DNA of 64,000 bases, taken from the NCBI GenBank assembly GCA_019009955.1, contig CM032233.1, forward strand, positions 61,352,001 through 61,416,000, in the 5' to 3' direction. The DNA is from Riptortus pedestris (Eukaryota > Arthropoda > Insecta > Hemiptera > Alydidae). Made by a program: the position numbers and the translations under genes. Under the pieces are notes generated by a model. It saw only the letters and a program-made list of their open reading frames with translations, had not been told where the DNA came from and did not search any database. Positions 40,001 to 53,208 of the stretch are shown piece after piece (the stretch's first letter is position 1; the number at the start of each line of letters is the position of its first letter).

Positions 40001-42247
40001 AAAATAAATAATAAATTAACAAAAAATAAAGAACATGCCACACAAACGTGCATTTGAAACGACAGCAAACAAAAAGAAAGAAACACATAAATTATAACCT
40101 TCTGTTCATTTACAATCGTGGAGCGAAGGAACCTGTCGATTCTTAAATATCAATTGAGGGCCGACTATTATTAATAGCTAATTAATTGTATTAACTGACT
40201 ATGTGCAGTATAATGAGAGACAGAGAGTAGTTTTATTTCGGAGGAAGTAGTCCAGTATCAAAAATAGTGATAGAAGAGATATATATTTTTTTTTATACAA
40301 AGTTTATTTGGTAAGTTTCGATTGAGCTTGATTCACCAGCTCAAGAAAAGGGAGAAATCAAAACAATTAACTACTACTGGGTGAAAATTATAATGACTTC
40401 TAGAAAAGAATTTTCAGAAAGAAATTCTAATTACATTCGAGATTTGCTAGTTTCGACTCTCATTTTTCTGAAGCTGATGAAGAATACCAAGGGCAGTCAA
40501 AACATTTTCAAATTAACCTCAATTTACGAGTTTTTTTATAAGGAAATTCACAATTTCCTTTGAACTATAAAAAAGCATATCTGTCCTATCACATACCGAA
40601 TAGTCCTGGCCCTAGTGGCAGTGGTCTTAGAATTCATCATATTCAAGGATGTAAAAAGTATTATATATTACACTTCAATATTTTTGAAGGAATCTCGAAT
40701 TTTTAAATGAACTCCTTCGTAACTTGACTAAAAGACAGATGAATTTCGTATCTTCAACATCTGTTGCTAATAACAACAAAAAATACTCTTAAAAATTCTA
40801 TTGAATAGTCAAAATACCGATGTATACAATCTGTCATTTCAGAACTGAAATAATTATTTTTAAAGACTAGAATGATATAAAATTGATGTTTAAGTTATTG
40901 AAGTGCAATATTCAACGTTTTTTATATCCTAAATAAGCTAATTTAATTTTATTTCAATAGCTATTGAGTTGCGCATTTTATTAAGTTTCGCTCTTAAAAT
41001 ATATAGTCGAGAGTGACTATTCCATTTAACCTTTATTATTCATAGACATGACACGTTTTCTTGGTTTTATTCTGTTAATATCAACGTAATTAGTTTGGGG
41101 GTAATGTTTACATCTTTTGGAAGTTCCTGTAAACTGTTTGCATCGCTCTCTAAGCTAAATATCAAATATTGGTTGTTCACAAATAAATTAATATCCTCTC
41201 AAGTAAAATCAAATAGTGATCATAACGCCGTGGATTTATTTCACGAGGAAATGTCCCTCCTCATTTATCAAGTCTCATGATTTTAAGTAATAAGAGAGAT
41301 ACAAACAGTTGTGACACTCTATTTCACACTGAAGGATCTACAATACTACAACAAGGAGATTAATATTAGTAACTAGGTGGTACTAGGACTAAAGCAAGGC
41401 ATTGAGTACTAAGAGTATTGATGATATTAGTACAGGATTGATAACAATTAAGTTACTTAGTATTATTAGTAACTATTTCGCTACTAATAAATTAATAGAG
41501 CTATTTTTAGGCAGTTTAGTTAGTTTTAGTTTCAGTGGAAGGTTTTAGTGAATGGGGCCTATTATAAGTTAAGTTATAGGAGTCTTTGAAATTGGTAAGA
41601 AACCATCGGTAAATGTAGGTATACTAAAAAAGCAATTCTGTTTATTTTTAATACTTAACCTTTTACTATGGTATAGGACATATTAAATCTGGTTTCAATA
41701 CTAAATATGTCAATCCGTACAATGCTCAATAGCTACTCAAATAATATCAACTTCAATATACCTTCCCACATAGTCCACGCGGTTGACTGAGAAAGTCGGA
41801 CGACAATGTATTTAAAATGGCCAGGTTCCTTTGAGCCACACTGTTGTAAAGGAAAAAAAAAACTACATATACATTCAAGGTTAGTCCAAGCAAGCACAAA
41901 CAATTAGTAAAGAAAGCCATGCATCTATTAATTTAAAGAGCTACTTATGTAGTTTGGGAAAACCCATTACGTATGCATTAGAATTGGGATCAGGTTATCT
42001 CAAAATCACAACAGTTAAAGTATACGGTAAAGTTCAAGTCAACAAAGATGCCTTTAGACCTCACATAAACGTAAAACAGCATTATTCGTACTAATTTCAT
42101 ATAATGTGAACACCACCAGGCGTAAGTGCATATGGTCTATTTTAATTAGGTAAGAAACAATCAGTATTGTTAGAAACAAAAATCACCAAGACACGAAAAT
42201 GTCAAATATTTATACTGGTATGGAGTAATTTGAAACCATCTGATACA

Positions 42248-42249
<2 letters not shown>
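34001..42249. other. Very AT-rich non-coding desert
   Basis: No gene, RNA or transposon could be recognised over about 8 kb. 34.0-38.5 kb is the most AT-rich part of the window. The few open frames are short and rich in Asn, Ile, Lys and Tyr, as expected by chance. 38.5-40.0 kb is somewhat less AT-rich but reveals no motif. Confidence 0.45.

Positions 42250-42290
<41 letters not shown>
42250..42290. repeat. (TA)n microsatellite
   Basis: About 20 uninterrupted TA units, followed by a short (CA)n-like tract. Confidence 0.95.
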
Positions 42291-42558
42291 AACACACACA
42301 CACAACAGATAGAGAATATATTTTTTTACTTAAGGCCTAGTAAGGAGATCATATATTTCTGTATGGTATGTACAATCAATCTACACTCAGTGATTTCAAT
42401 TTTGATGTTTGACTGAGTGATTATGAATTAATGAAATCACAGAAACGTCATTAATTAGTTTTATACCATTAGTGACATAGAAGTTTAAGTTAGAACAACG
42501 CTGTGGTGCAAATTAAAAGCAGGCACTTCATTAGGTTTTGGTTGGGGCTTAAAGTATT

Positions 42559-42560
<2 letters not shown>

Positions 42561-42622
<62 letters not shown>
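42561..42622. repeat. (TA)n microsatellite, SINE tail
   Basis: About 30 uninterrupted TA units, directly continuous with the 3' side of the minus-strand SINE that follows. It therefore probably replaces or grew from the SINE's simple-sequence tail. A minus-strand open frame across it is artefactual. Confidence 0.9.
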
Positions 42623-42627
<5 letters not shown>

Positions 42628-42720
42628 AAGAAAATTGTTTGAATCCGCCAGGTCGTGAACCCAGGTGATCTAGCAGCATAACAAATTAAGCCACGGGTTT
42701 CAAGAGACTATACTTACTCA
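42623..42720 (-). repeat. tRNA-derived SINE, degenerate
   Basis: On the minus strand, box A-like GTGGCTTAATTTGTTATG is followed by box B-like GGGTTCACGACC, then TTCAAACAATTTTCTTCTCT and a simple-sequence tail, here (TA)n. The arrangement and the CAAACAATTTT...CTCTGA block match the copy at 1031-1135, which shows that it is a dispersed family. Divergence between the copies is considerable. Confidence 0.6.
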
Positions 42721-42794
42721 CTTTATTTTAATAATGGAATGGATGGGATGGAACATTAGCAAAAGCTTGTATTTTTAAGAATTCCATGCTTGGG

Positions 42795-42850
42795 AGAGGA
42801 GGTTTAGGGTTCAAGCCCAGGCAGATTTTGTAAATTATTGGATGATATTA
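42795..42850 (+). repeat. Possible tRNA-like SINE scrap
   Basis: GGGTTCAAGCCCAGGCAG resembles a box B with the downstream arm and a CCAGGCAGA...AAATTATT tail like that of the SINE at 62631-62840 (TGCCTGGGCAGAGGAAATTA). No convincing box A precedes it. Treat as tentative. Confidence 0.3.
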
Positions 42851-45800
42851 AAATTTGTTTATCTTGAATTTCTCCCATTTCAATCATAAACATAAAGTGC
42901 TCATTATATTAAGCTTAATATAAGGATTCACTTGAGTTGTTAAAATTTCATGAACGCAATCATTATAATCAGCTCACAGTTTACGTAATATTGTTTACAT
43001 TTTTAAACCTTTTTTTGACAGACTCTTTACAATAAAATCATGTACTTCAGCCCTCCAGATTTTTGCATTCCATAGTTTCAATGAAATTTTTGCGTTTGTT
43101 TATTTATTAGTATACAATTTATACGGTCTTTCAAGCCCTAACTCTCTCAACTTCTTCATGTTTGCTTATTATTCCTTTTAATGTTCATGTTCTAAACAAA
43201 AAACAACTCTTTTTTCCTCTTTAGAGGAATTCAATTAATATTCAAATGTGAATATCGTGAAACTTCTACACTACTATTTCTATGGCACTAATTGCCTACA
43301 TATATAATCCATAAGCGGCCAAGCTTAAGAGTTTAATAAGGATTTATATATCATTCATAACTTATGAACAAGATTATTTGTAGATTTTATTTTTTTTAAT
43401 TGCAAAAAGGAAACCATTTTTTGATCTAAGTTATGTTTTAATCCGGGCGATTGGAATTAAAAGTAATGAAGTCATATAAAAACTGTGAGCCTGTTTTGCA
43501 GTATACTTCTTTATAAATTCCATTCCTAGTGTATTCTTGTCTCTCTTATATTCATGCTTCTGTTATGTTCATTGCCTTAGATTTTCAAAACAAAGGATAG
43601 AATATAAATATTTTTCTCAAACTTTTCTTTCGCATTAAGAGGCAATCACTTTACAGTTATTAAATAATGTACTTTCTTTAATGAAGGTATTATCGTACAT
43701 TCATGCTATTACTGGTTTCTAAACCATCAATTATCACACCCACAGTAATCCTACTTATCTATTATGCTACATTCCGGGTGTGGTATATAATTTCATACTG
43801 CTACATTGAACTTGAAATATTTATGTTTGAACCTAGAAATATCATATAGTTTTTAGAGCGAGAATATTGTAGATTAACTTCACTGTAGCAACAAATTGAA
43901 GAATTTGTGAAAAGCATTGAAAAGCTGAAATCTAAGATTCAATTCAGTAGTGATGGGCTTATATAACGATTTCAAAAAACACATCGGTTGTATTGTATAC
44001 CACTCAATGAAGTACTGCAATATTTGATAAATAGATTTGTTCTATATTTATTTATCTGTATTTTAGTTAATTAGAAATAGAATTATCAAAAATGAGAAAA
44101 TTAGGCCAATCAGGGTAGGTTTTCTTTGATGCGAAAAAATTTTCCTCCGATTTTTTTTTTTTTTTTCAATTAGCATCATTGACTATTTATGGCTTCAAAT
44201 AAAACGCTGACTTCCACTTCGACAGCCTTTATACAAAATAGTTTATATGCCATATACCAAAATGTATTCTGAAGATATTTTCAAAAATTATAATGGTCGA
44301 ATCATAATATTTCCGAAAGAACTATCCATTATAATTCAATCAACATACCAAGGCATATAAATGTATTACTGTACCTACAATAGTTGGGATACAGAAATAA
44401 ATGAATGGTAAAATATAACAGAAGCATAGCATTTTGTAAATCGTAAGGACGGTCTATAGGTTTTCACACCAAGTAGAAATACTAAATGTCCTTTTTCTGT
44501 GTATTTCATTTACAACATCATTTAAAAGGAAATTACAATGTTATTATGTATTGGGAAATTAAGATGAATATGAAAACTTTATCTTTGCTAGTTTAAGAAG
44601 AAAAGATAATATTTTAATTTTTTCTATTACCATTCGATAGCAGAATATATTTCACAACTAAGATGATCCTAAAACCTTTGTGAGAAAAGTTCATCGCATA
44701 CGTTTATCTGTAGTCTGTGTTTGTTAAGTTTTTGGGGATCAAAAAATAGTATTAGATCTAGTAAACTGTGTTCTACTAATGTTTTGGAAAAAAAATAATC
44801 ATATTTCTATAAATGGTTAAAATGTCGTATGGAATCAGACTAAGAGGCTTGTAGAAGTCATGGGAATTCTAGGCGATAAGTTTGACACTAAAAATTTGTA
44901 TAATTTTGAAAGAAGTTGAGTACATTTCAATAGTACTAAATATTGAATGATTCTCACTATACCTGATTACATGGTATATTTCTAAATCTGTATTCAACAA
45001 ACATCCCTAGTCCAATAGATACAATGTTGCTCAACAACCTAATTCCTAAGAGCCATTGAAGCCATGTTTGAGGCCTTATTAATTAATTTTTTATTAACAG
45101 TTAAGAGGACCAGTTAGTTTCCCTGGTGTATAAAGGCCAATGTGAGTGTTGAAATCTAGGATCACTAGCTGTAGAAAAGGTTTGATGGTCACTAAATGAT
45201 GTCATTTCATTTGACCTTAATTGTCGCGATCATTGCTGGCCACTGAAATATCTTAGGCAGACAGCCTCACAAAATAAAATTTAGAATTGACATATTGAAA
45301 TCAGTCTCAGCAGCAAGTTTTACTATTCGTTATCGAGTTGCAATAAATTTCTTCAATAAAATAATTACCAAAGAAATGGTTGAAGTATGATATTGTCAAG
45401 CAAGTTTCAAACTTATAATATACAAAGCTGAGATGAGGAAATTTTCAGAACACTTTTATGTTAAGGTACTTTAATATAAGGCTCCTTAGCACTAAAGAAA
45501 CACTAATCATAAGGGAACTTCGATTCTTATCTAATTCTTCCTAGATCATACTTTGAGTTCTATTCAAGGTGAAAAGTAACATTCAAAATAAACTTTTCAT
45601 CATATACTAGATCTCAAATTTAGTTTTTTGAATGATTTGTCTTGACTTATATTACAGTATTCTCCTTGAGTACACTGAATTAATTCTCTAATGGGTCTCG
45701 CATATACGGGCCTATCTGAAGTTCTCATTGTGTCCTATAATCCTTAAACAATTAAACTTCGATGTCAATTAAGACACTTAAGCATACGATCAAAACATTC

Positions 45801-48800
45801 AAGAATTGAGAAGACGGATAGAACACTATTATATTGCGATAAGAAACAACTTATTTAATATGAATATTATTTTCATATAAAAAGATATATTTTACTCACG
45901 CATTATTAATGGGCTTAAAAAAATTGTTTGTCACTCCTATAATGAATTTAAATGAGTAAGTATTAAGGTGAACTATGAAAACAATTAAAAATGCTACATA
46001 TTGTATATTAGTGTAAATTAAATTTACTGTGCATAAAACTTATGAGAACGTGAATATTTTACTCCCGCTTAGATTGTATGGACCTTTGAAATTTCTACAT
46101 GAATCTTCCCTAACTTCCGATATTTTAGCTCTATTGAAGATAATTAAAAATAAATACACAAAATTCTCCTATCGCCCTAACACCCATTGTAAAATAATTA
46201 CAATAAAGTATAAGTTATGTGGATCAATTTGAAAATAGGACAGAAATCTGAAAATAAAATAAATGTTAATTAGAAATAACTGTATGCAAGCCAAGATATG
46301 TGGTATGCCTAGTATACAAATGGCTTCCTATGACCCAACAGTTCTGACAATTATTTATTACTAATTTAGCTTCTCGCTCACCTTCCCACACATGCTCTCT
46401 CTATAAAATAATATTTTCTCAAACATTTTAAATTACATTATTGTTTGGATTCATATCCCCTCCCTCCAGCTCAGGTATACTTGTTATAACAATATGTAAT
46501 TGTGCAACTTTTTTTTTCCGAAGGCCACTCCAATTGAAATTAGGGAACGTACAAATGCATTCATATAAATATTATAAACTGCAGTGGGAATATTTATTTC
46601 CATATTTAATATATATTTTTTAATAAGATCCAGGAATAAGTTGAAACAGATATAATCCAAACTGTAAGCAATGAAGGATTTTCAAGGTGCAATTCCTGCT
46701 GATTTAGTTAGGGAAAAACATAATTGACATTCAATTAATGTTTGTGTCTTTTCAAAATAATCTGATAACTATTGTATATGACATTCATTTAATTAGAAAT
46801 TTATAAAAATACTAAATTAGCTATTTTTCTCAATGCCAAAGCTCACAGTTATCGCCCCATTAAAAAAAGATATAGCCATTAAAAGAGTTAAATATGTTTT
46901 GAATTTTCTAAATTGTGATACCAGTAGAGAGCTATTTAATGATATGAGACAAAATAGAATAAAACCATTTACAAAAAATTGAAATATTTACGCCAAAATA
47001 AAAGTGGGAAAGCTTACTCCGAAAATAAAAGTAAAACGGACTGAGTGAACGGATTTTTTGTTTATTATAAGCTTCTAACAGAAAAATAATAAACAAATTA
47101 AGATAAACTATAAACTTGACTTGTTATTTCGTTATATATATACATAAATTATACCCTAATCCCAAAAATAGGGATTTCACGCGAAATTTTATTTAGCTGT
47201 GATATGGACTCGAGATTGGGCTTCTATCAAGTCACCCGTGCATATTCAACATCGGACGTTAATTAAGTAGTTCCTTGAAAAATGAAATAAGGACTTTGGT
47301 CAGTAATGCCAACACAATACGTCATGCTTGACCGAACACCTAACCTCCCACAAACGCCAATTTTTTTTAAGTGCATCTAGCACATAACTATTGAAATTTT
47401 TGTAAAACACATAGTATGATTGCGAAAATTCAAAATGTGATCAAAGGCAAGCAAAGATACTGATTAACCATCGTTACTTGGGAAATTGAGGAAAGTAGAT
47501 GAGAAACCTGGCAGACCTTAATAAAAGAAACAAGAAACAAAAGTTTCTTTCATGATAGTAAAAGTTCATTGTCGAACTGATTGTTTGTAGCCTTTATTGA
47601 CTTAATTGAATCCGACTACTTCAGAATATATTCTGAGTCTTAATGTCCAAACTGTCATTTTCCGAGATTCTATTCACTTTTTTTCAGTATCACGGAAATA
47701 CTAACTGACAGGAGAAACGTTTCTATTCTTAATATTTTTTTTGAAACGCCAAGAAGGCGGATTTATTGAATTGGTGAACAGACAGGTATTGAATAAAAAA
47801 AATTTGCTAAAATGCAAGAATAAAGTGGAAAAGTTTGACTGGGCCTAATGAAAAACGAAATGGTTGATGTACAGAAAATAACTATTTAAAAATTATTTAT
47901 GGTCAATATGCATGCATAAGTACTAAGTATGTAAATGATTATTAGTCAACGTCTTACCCCATTATTTCAACTCGTTGAGAGCTCGAGGGTAGGGGAAGAC
48001 AGGAGTCAGCCATATGAATACTTCAATACAGTGAGTGATTTATTCCCTAGCACTTATAGAGAATAATATTGGTCGAGAGAAATTAATTACCACTAATTGG
48101 AGAAAATATATATAATGGAGCCAGGCTCAATTAATTAGGAGAGTGAAGTAATATATTCACAGAAGTGTTAGGAAACCTTTAATAATAGATTTTAAATTTG
48201 GTCGTGAGAAGCTGTAACAAAGATGATTAGGACACGGCAAGTGTATGAAGAAGCCTGATAAACTGGGGGGATGCATAGCATAAGATACCACACATTTTTA
48301 CTACCCAGTGACATTAGAGCCATAAAAGGAATTTTGACAGCGATAAATTTTGCTTTATAACTAAGATAACAAACTATTATAACGCAATCATCTTTTTTTT
48401 TTCTTTTTTTTTTTTTAAACAATTTTATACTTATTGAGTTTTGAAAAATTGGTGGTTTTTCTTTTTTAGATTTAACAACTTTTTTTTGTTTAATTTTTCT
48501 TATAAAAATGAAAAAAATATTAAAAATATCTGTGTTTCACTATTGCACTCTAAACTTTGGAAATTGAGAATTAAAATTATGGGAGATTTCTGGCATTAGT
48601 ATCATGAATTAAAGAGGCAAATAAAAATTAAAACTCTGTTTTAGGTTTCAAGAAATATTTCCTTTTCCAGGGATGCAGATGGTAGTACACTACTAGAGTC
48701 CTGTAAGAGACAGAAGTGTTACAATTCAAACATAGAGTATTGTAGAAAAAAATACACCAATTTAGACTTGCTATATCAAAATTTTGATCAACTGGTGGAG

Positions 48801-50602
48801 AAACTGAAATTAGAATACACAATTTACTATATTAAACAAGATGATGGTACTTATACCACGGTTTTTGTATTTAATTAAAGAAATTAACCACTCTAAATTT
48901 ACATAAATATTAGTTATAACTTCTCAAAGCGTTCTAGTCCATAACCGTTTTTGACACATAAAATAAAGTATTTCATTATTATTTGAGTTTTTTTTGTTAA
49001 GGGGGGGGGACGAGATTTTCTCTAAAACAAATATTGTTTCTTGTCTAGGTCAATCAAATGTATTTTTGTCTGTATTATGTATACAAATGTATACATTTGA
49101 ATAACCAACCTATTATCTTATCTGTTATCTATAATTCTTGACATTTACTGTTTTGGGGCCAAGACCGCAATTTTTCTGTTCTCATTTTATCTATGTAGAA
49201 ATACAGATTTCTTTTCATACTAGGAACAATGAAGTGACGAGAAACTAATGGGAACACTAAAAATGACACTAAAAATTTGAAAAATATGTGTATATATATG
49301 ATGGAAGGCATTTAAGTAACTCAAACTAAAATTCAGAACAAAGGAGTTAATTGGTTCCTCAAGGAATTGCTAAAAATGTTAATTTGATATTTTTAGGTAA
49401 TTTTGTTTGTTTTTTATCGTTGTGCATCTTACAAATTTTAATATAAATATATGTATAATATTTTATTTAAAATTAATTAAGAGGTTATGTCATTCTTCGG
49501 AATGGTTTGAACTATTCATATTTAGTTGACTCAAGTAGTTAAAAATGAAAAATAAAATAAAAAATTAACGAATGATATTTTACTATTGACTCTAACTCTA
49601 TTCATTTGTTGCCAAAGTAAAACTATAACAAATGAAATTCCACTGTAAATCTGCATTCAAAACACGAGTGAGAAATATATTTAAATGGGTGAAGGTAGAA
49701 CAATATTGCACAATGGCCAAAACTAAATCGGGCTCGAAGGTGAGCAGTTGGCCTGGCAGTTCTGCAATTCAGTGGGCTCTTTTATTTTTGAGTCCGTCTT
49801 GTGCAGGTGGAAATAGCTCTGAGCTCTAATAAACACCGGGACACATCAGCACTATCTATATCATCTCCTCCTCGTTGTCTGAATACATTATCACAAAGAT
49901 CAAGCATAATTAAATAATTAATAGGATTTAATGAGTATTAATAAATAAGTGAGAAAGCTACCGAATGTCTGTAAAAAAAAGTTAAAAAAAAAACAAATAC
50001 GTAGAAGTCAAATTGTTGAAAGTAAATTGAAGAGTCGATGAGGGCTTTGGCGTAGTGACGGCTACTGACATACTGATCACACTCACACACTATACTGACT
50101 GAGTCAGAGAAAGAGACGGACAGATCGACCAAAGGGAGGGAGGTAACCCCTACTCCTACCGCAAATAGAGCTGCACATTCCCCCCCACTCACTCTCAATC
50201 CCCCCCCCACCTCTATTACCTTTGCACACACGCATTTTTGTTTATAACCTTTAGTACCCTTTAGTCTATTTTAACTAAAGGCCAAGCTTATGTTAAGAAA
50301 ATATATAAAACACAACAAATCGTTATATTAAATACATCTTTTCCTTAAAAAAGAACTTCCTCTTGGAGAAGTATAATAGACTCTCAAAAATCATAACTAA
50401 CTAAACACACGAAAAACTAGCACAAATGGTTTCGGATTAGTGAAAACATTTTTATTTCGGAGGGTGAACAACAGATTTATTATAGATTGGTATTTTACAG
50501 TATTTTGCATAGGAAAAAATGTTGCTATTTTTGTTTTGTTAATTTTCTCAATATAACGGCCTAACCAGGAATCGACCAACAACTTGATATTCCAAACTAA
50601 TT
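42851..50602. other. AT-rich non-coding desert
   Basis: No gene was recognised over almost 8 kb. A T run lies at about 44150-44166, an interrupted T-rich tract near 48390-48417 and a nine-G run near 49002-49010. At 49713 an ATG in a fair context is followed after nine codons by AAGGTGAGC, which looks like a splice donor, but nothing else supports an exon. 50100-50230 is CA- and C-rich with two C runs. Confidence 0.4.
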
Positions 50603-51520
50603 TTTAGGAGATTTCTATTAGGTGAAATGAGCTGTTGGTGTTACGGTTGTTACCCACTCATGGTGGGATTTTCGAAAATTTTATTCAAATGTCCATTGCT
50701 CCTACCTAGGAGATGACGCAAATGAGGTCCGTTAAAAATGTGTTTTATATATATATATATTTGTCTGTTCACGCTCTAGCGGTCGCAATTTTTATCTCAT
50801 CGTTTCCAAAATGGAAATTTAAACCTTTTATGTAAAAACCAAAGACGAAGTTCGATAACGGCTAATATCGGACCAGTGTGAGGGGGGTTGGTTTAGAGAG
50901 GAGAATTTCGAAAATTCGAAATATCTCCGTTGTTATGCGTTGGATCGAAAAAAAAAATTATAGATTCAATCTTATTGCAAATTTAATGTTCTATAAATGT
51001 TGTTATGTACATGTTTCCTATATATTGAGTATTAACCGAGAAATTTCGATATTTTAGTTTTCAGTCATCAGTATTCCCCCACTCCTATTCATGTCATATT
51101 AACAATAAGTTATTATAACGTGAACCATTTCATTTTATCTATACCATAAGCGATATATGGCAGTTTCAGTCAACACATTATATTCATATTTGGGTGAAAT
51201 CGGACCTGGAATAGTGATGGATAAGAGAAGGGATGGGGGTTAGAAGATTCAAAATTTCTCTATTCTTATGAGTCGGATCATAAAAGGTTAAATAACAAAT
51301 CTTGTTAAACTTTTGATTTTCCACAATTGTTGCTGTATGCTTTTTGTGCTAACTCAAGTATTAAGCGAGTTACTCTCTCTCCTCTTCTGCCTTCAGTAAC
51401 CCCCCCCCTTCTACTCATCGCTTTTTTACATATAAATATAGAAAGTCCTCTCAAGGGATCAGAAGCGTGCTATATCTGCACGTGGGAAATATGCTTAGCT
51501 TACGCTGCCTCCACTCCCAT
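50603..51520 (-). mobile_element. Family A copy 3 (Helentron/DINE-like)
   Basis: The left edge reads TTTAGGAGATTTCTATTAGG, a mutated form of the terminal stem-loop. It is followed by the shared CATGGTGGGATTTTCGAAAA, a short (TA)n at 50748-50760, TTTGTCTGTTCACGCTCTAG and GATAACGGCTAATATCGGAC. Then come CGAAATATCTCCGTTGTTAT, a second CGATATATGGCAGTTTCAGT region, and the end CACGTGGGAAATATGCTTAG with TTACGCTGCC. The last TCCGTCAC block is diverged. Between 51160 and 51450 part of the interior appears duplicated (a second GAAATCGGACC, GTCGGATCA and CAGTAACCCCCCC), so this copy may contain an internal repeat. Confidence 0.72.
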
Positions 51521-52588
51521 CATACATACGTAACATCTCGTTAAGTTTCCGACTGAGAAGGTAACTTATGACATGTATATAAGATATAATATTTATTACC
51601 TTAATTTATTTTATTAAAATATAATATAGTTTTTAATTTTATATTACTAAACGGGAATTGTGAGTTGGGGCCATATTTAATTTATGCCATCAATGTTTCA
51701 AGTTATTTTTTTTTAGTGAAGAAAAAAACAGCTGAGAAATAATAGAATAAATGTAGAATAAAAAGAACGTAATACAGAGGCAATCGATTGACTAAATTAC
51801 GATCATTTTTTAATGACGAATTTTAATTGTGAAGTTTTTATATATAATTAATATATAATTAACATTTGTTATAATGAACATTATAAAAAAATGAACCAGC
51901 GCATCTTGACGTAAAACTGTAAGGGAAACGGCTCACATTTCACTTTATTTCTAACGGAAGGACAATATTTTAGTAATTATTACCTGTTCTGCAGAAATAA
52001 ATTTAAATAAAATATTTATAACTTAATGACAATAATCTTAAAAACAAGCTAACCCTGAAATACCTCATGTTTTTTCTTCTCCTTAAATTTGTATTAAGAA
52101 TAATTCATTCTCTTTTTCGATATTCAAATACAGAAAGTTAGTAATCAGTGTCTTTAGAACTGAGAAAAATCAAATTCTAATAAACACATTGTGGACACTT
52201 AGAATTATTCTTGAAAAGCCTTCATACTCAGGATAGTTAATAGAAACGGGGGTTGAATGAAAGAAAGTAGCACAATGAATTCAAAACAATTTAACGTAGG
52301 AGATAATAACGCATACGAAAATAGGCCAAATGGTGAGCCACAGTGAACAATATAGTGATCGGGTTATTTTAGTAGTAGGAAGTATTTTTAAACGAGTCTG
52401 ACTGAGGAGACATACAGGCCCTTTCTTATTTGGCCTGTTCTCGATGTCCATAAAGACTGGCTACTTCATAAAGAATCGTATGAATTGTAAAAGTAAGTAA
52501 ATGAATTTATTTCTTGTATAAAGCTTAGTATGAGCCTATTGAGTGAAGTATGAGTTAAGATGAATTACTAGTAATTATATTTTAATTA
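51521..52588. other. Non-coding stretch
   Basis: Nothing recognised; AT-rich throughout. Confidence 0.4.
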
Positions 52589-52594
52589 CACACG

Positions 52595-52660
<66 letters not shown>
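52589..52660. repeat. (CG)n(CA)n microsatellite
   Basis: A CACGCGCGCGCG block passes into about 28 CA units just outside the broken end of family A copy 4. Confidence 0.95.
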
Positions 52661-52662
<2 letters not shown>

Positions 52663-52678
52663 TATATAAATATATTAC

Positions 52679-52692
52679 ATGAAGTCCGTTTA

Positions 52693-52769
<77 letters not shown>

Positions 52770-53208
52770 CTGTTAATGCTCTAGCGGTCACTATTTTTTT
52801 TTTATCGTCACCAATCTCGGTATTTAATTGTTTTATGTAAAAAGAAAGATCAACTTCGTTAACGGCTGAAATCGGACCAGTGGGAGGGGGGGTTTTGAGA
52901 GGGGATTTCGAAAATTCGAAATATCTCCATTACTATAGGTCGGATCGAAAAATTGTAACCAATCTTATTGCAAATTAAATGTATTACTATAAATATTGTT
53001 ATATACATTTATTCTCTGTCTTGAATATTAACCGAGATATTTGCATTTTTATTAAGTGTAACAGACGAGCTATGGTCGCTCCTATTCGTTTCCGCCGAAA
53101 GCTAGTTCGGCCGTTTCCGTAACTGTTCGGCACTCGTATGGAGATTTCTCTATTGTATAACTTTACGTGGGAAATCTGCTTAGTTTACACAGCCTCTACG
53201 TGACGGAC
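52679..53208 (-). mobile_element. Family A copy 4, stem-loop end lost
   Basis: The plus-strand left part starts abruptly at GAAGTCCGTTTATAATTA, the equivalent of GAGGTCCGTTCAAAATTA in other copies. A long (TA)n (52696-52765) follows, then TTTGTCTGTTAATGCTCTAG, CGTTAACGGCTGAAATCGGA, CGAAATATCTCCATTACTAT and AACCGAGATATTTGCATTTT. A block shared with copy 6 comes next (GAAAGCTAGTTCGGCCGTTT). The right terminus ACGTGGGAAATCTGCTTAG with GTGACGGAC is intact. About 130 bp carrying the stem-loop are missing, replaced by the (CA)n tract. Confidence 0.75.
52696..52765. repeat. (TA)n microsatellite
   Basis: About 35 TA units at the fixed family A position; the longest such tract in the window. Confidence 0.95.

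Noticed and set aside
42485..42679. Minus-strand 64-codon frame
   Set aside because: It reads through the (TA)n tract and the SINE.
42640..42715. Functional tRNA gene on the minus strand
   Set aside because: Box A and box B are degenerate, the acceptor stem does not pair, and the same sequence family occurs elsewhere with a simple-sequence tail, so it is a SINE.
49938..50231. 97-codon minus-strand frame, hydrophobic at one end
   Set aside because: It is encoded by poly-C, CA-rich and AT-rich sequence with no domain; the composition is explained by the simple repeats.
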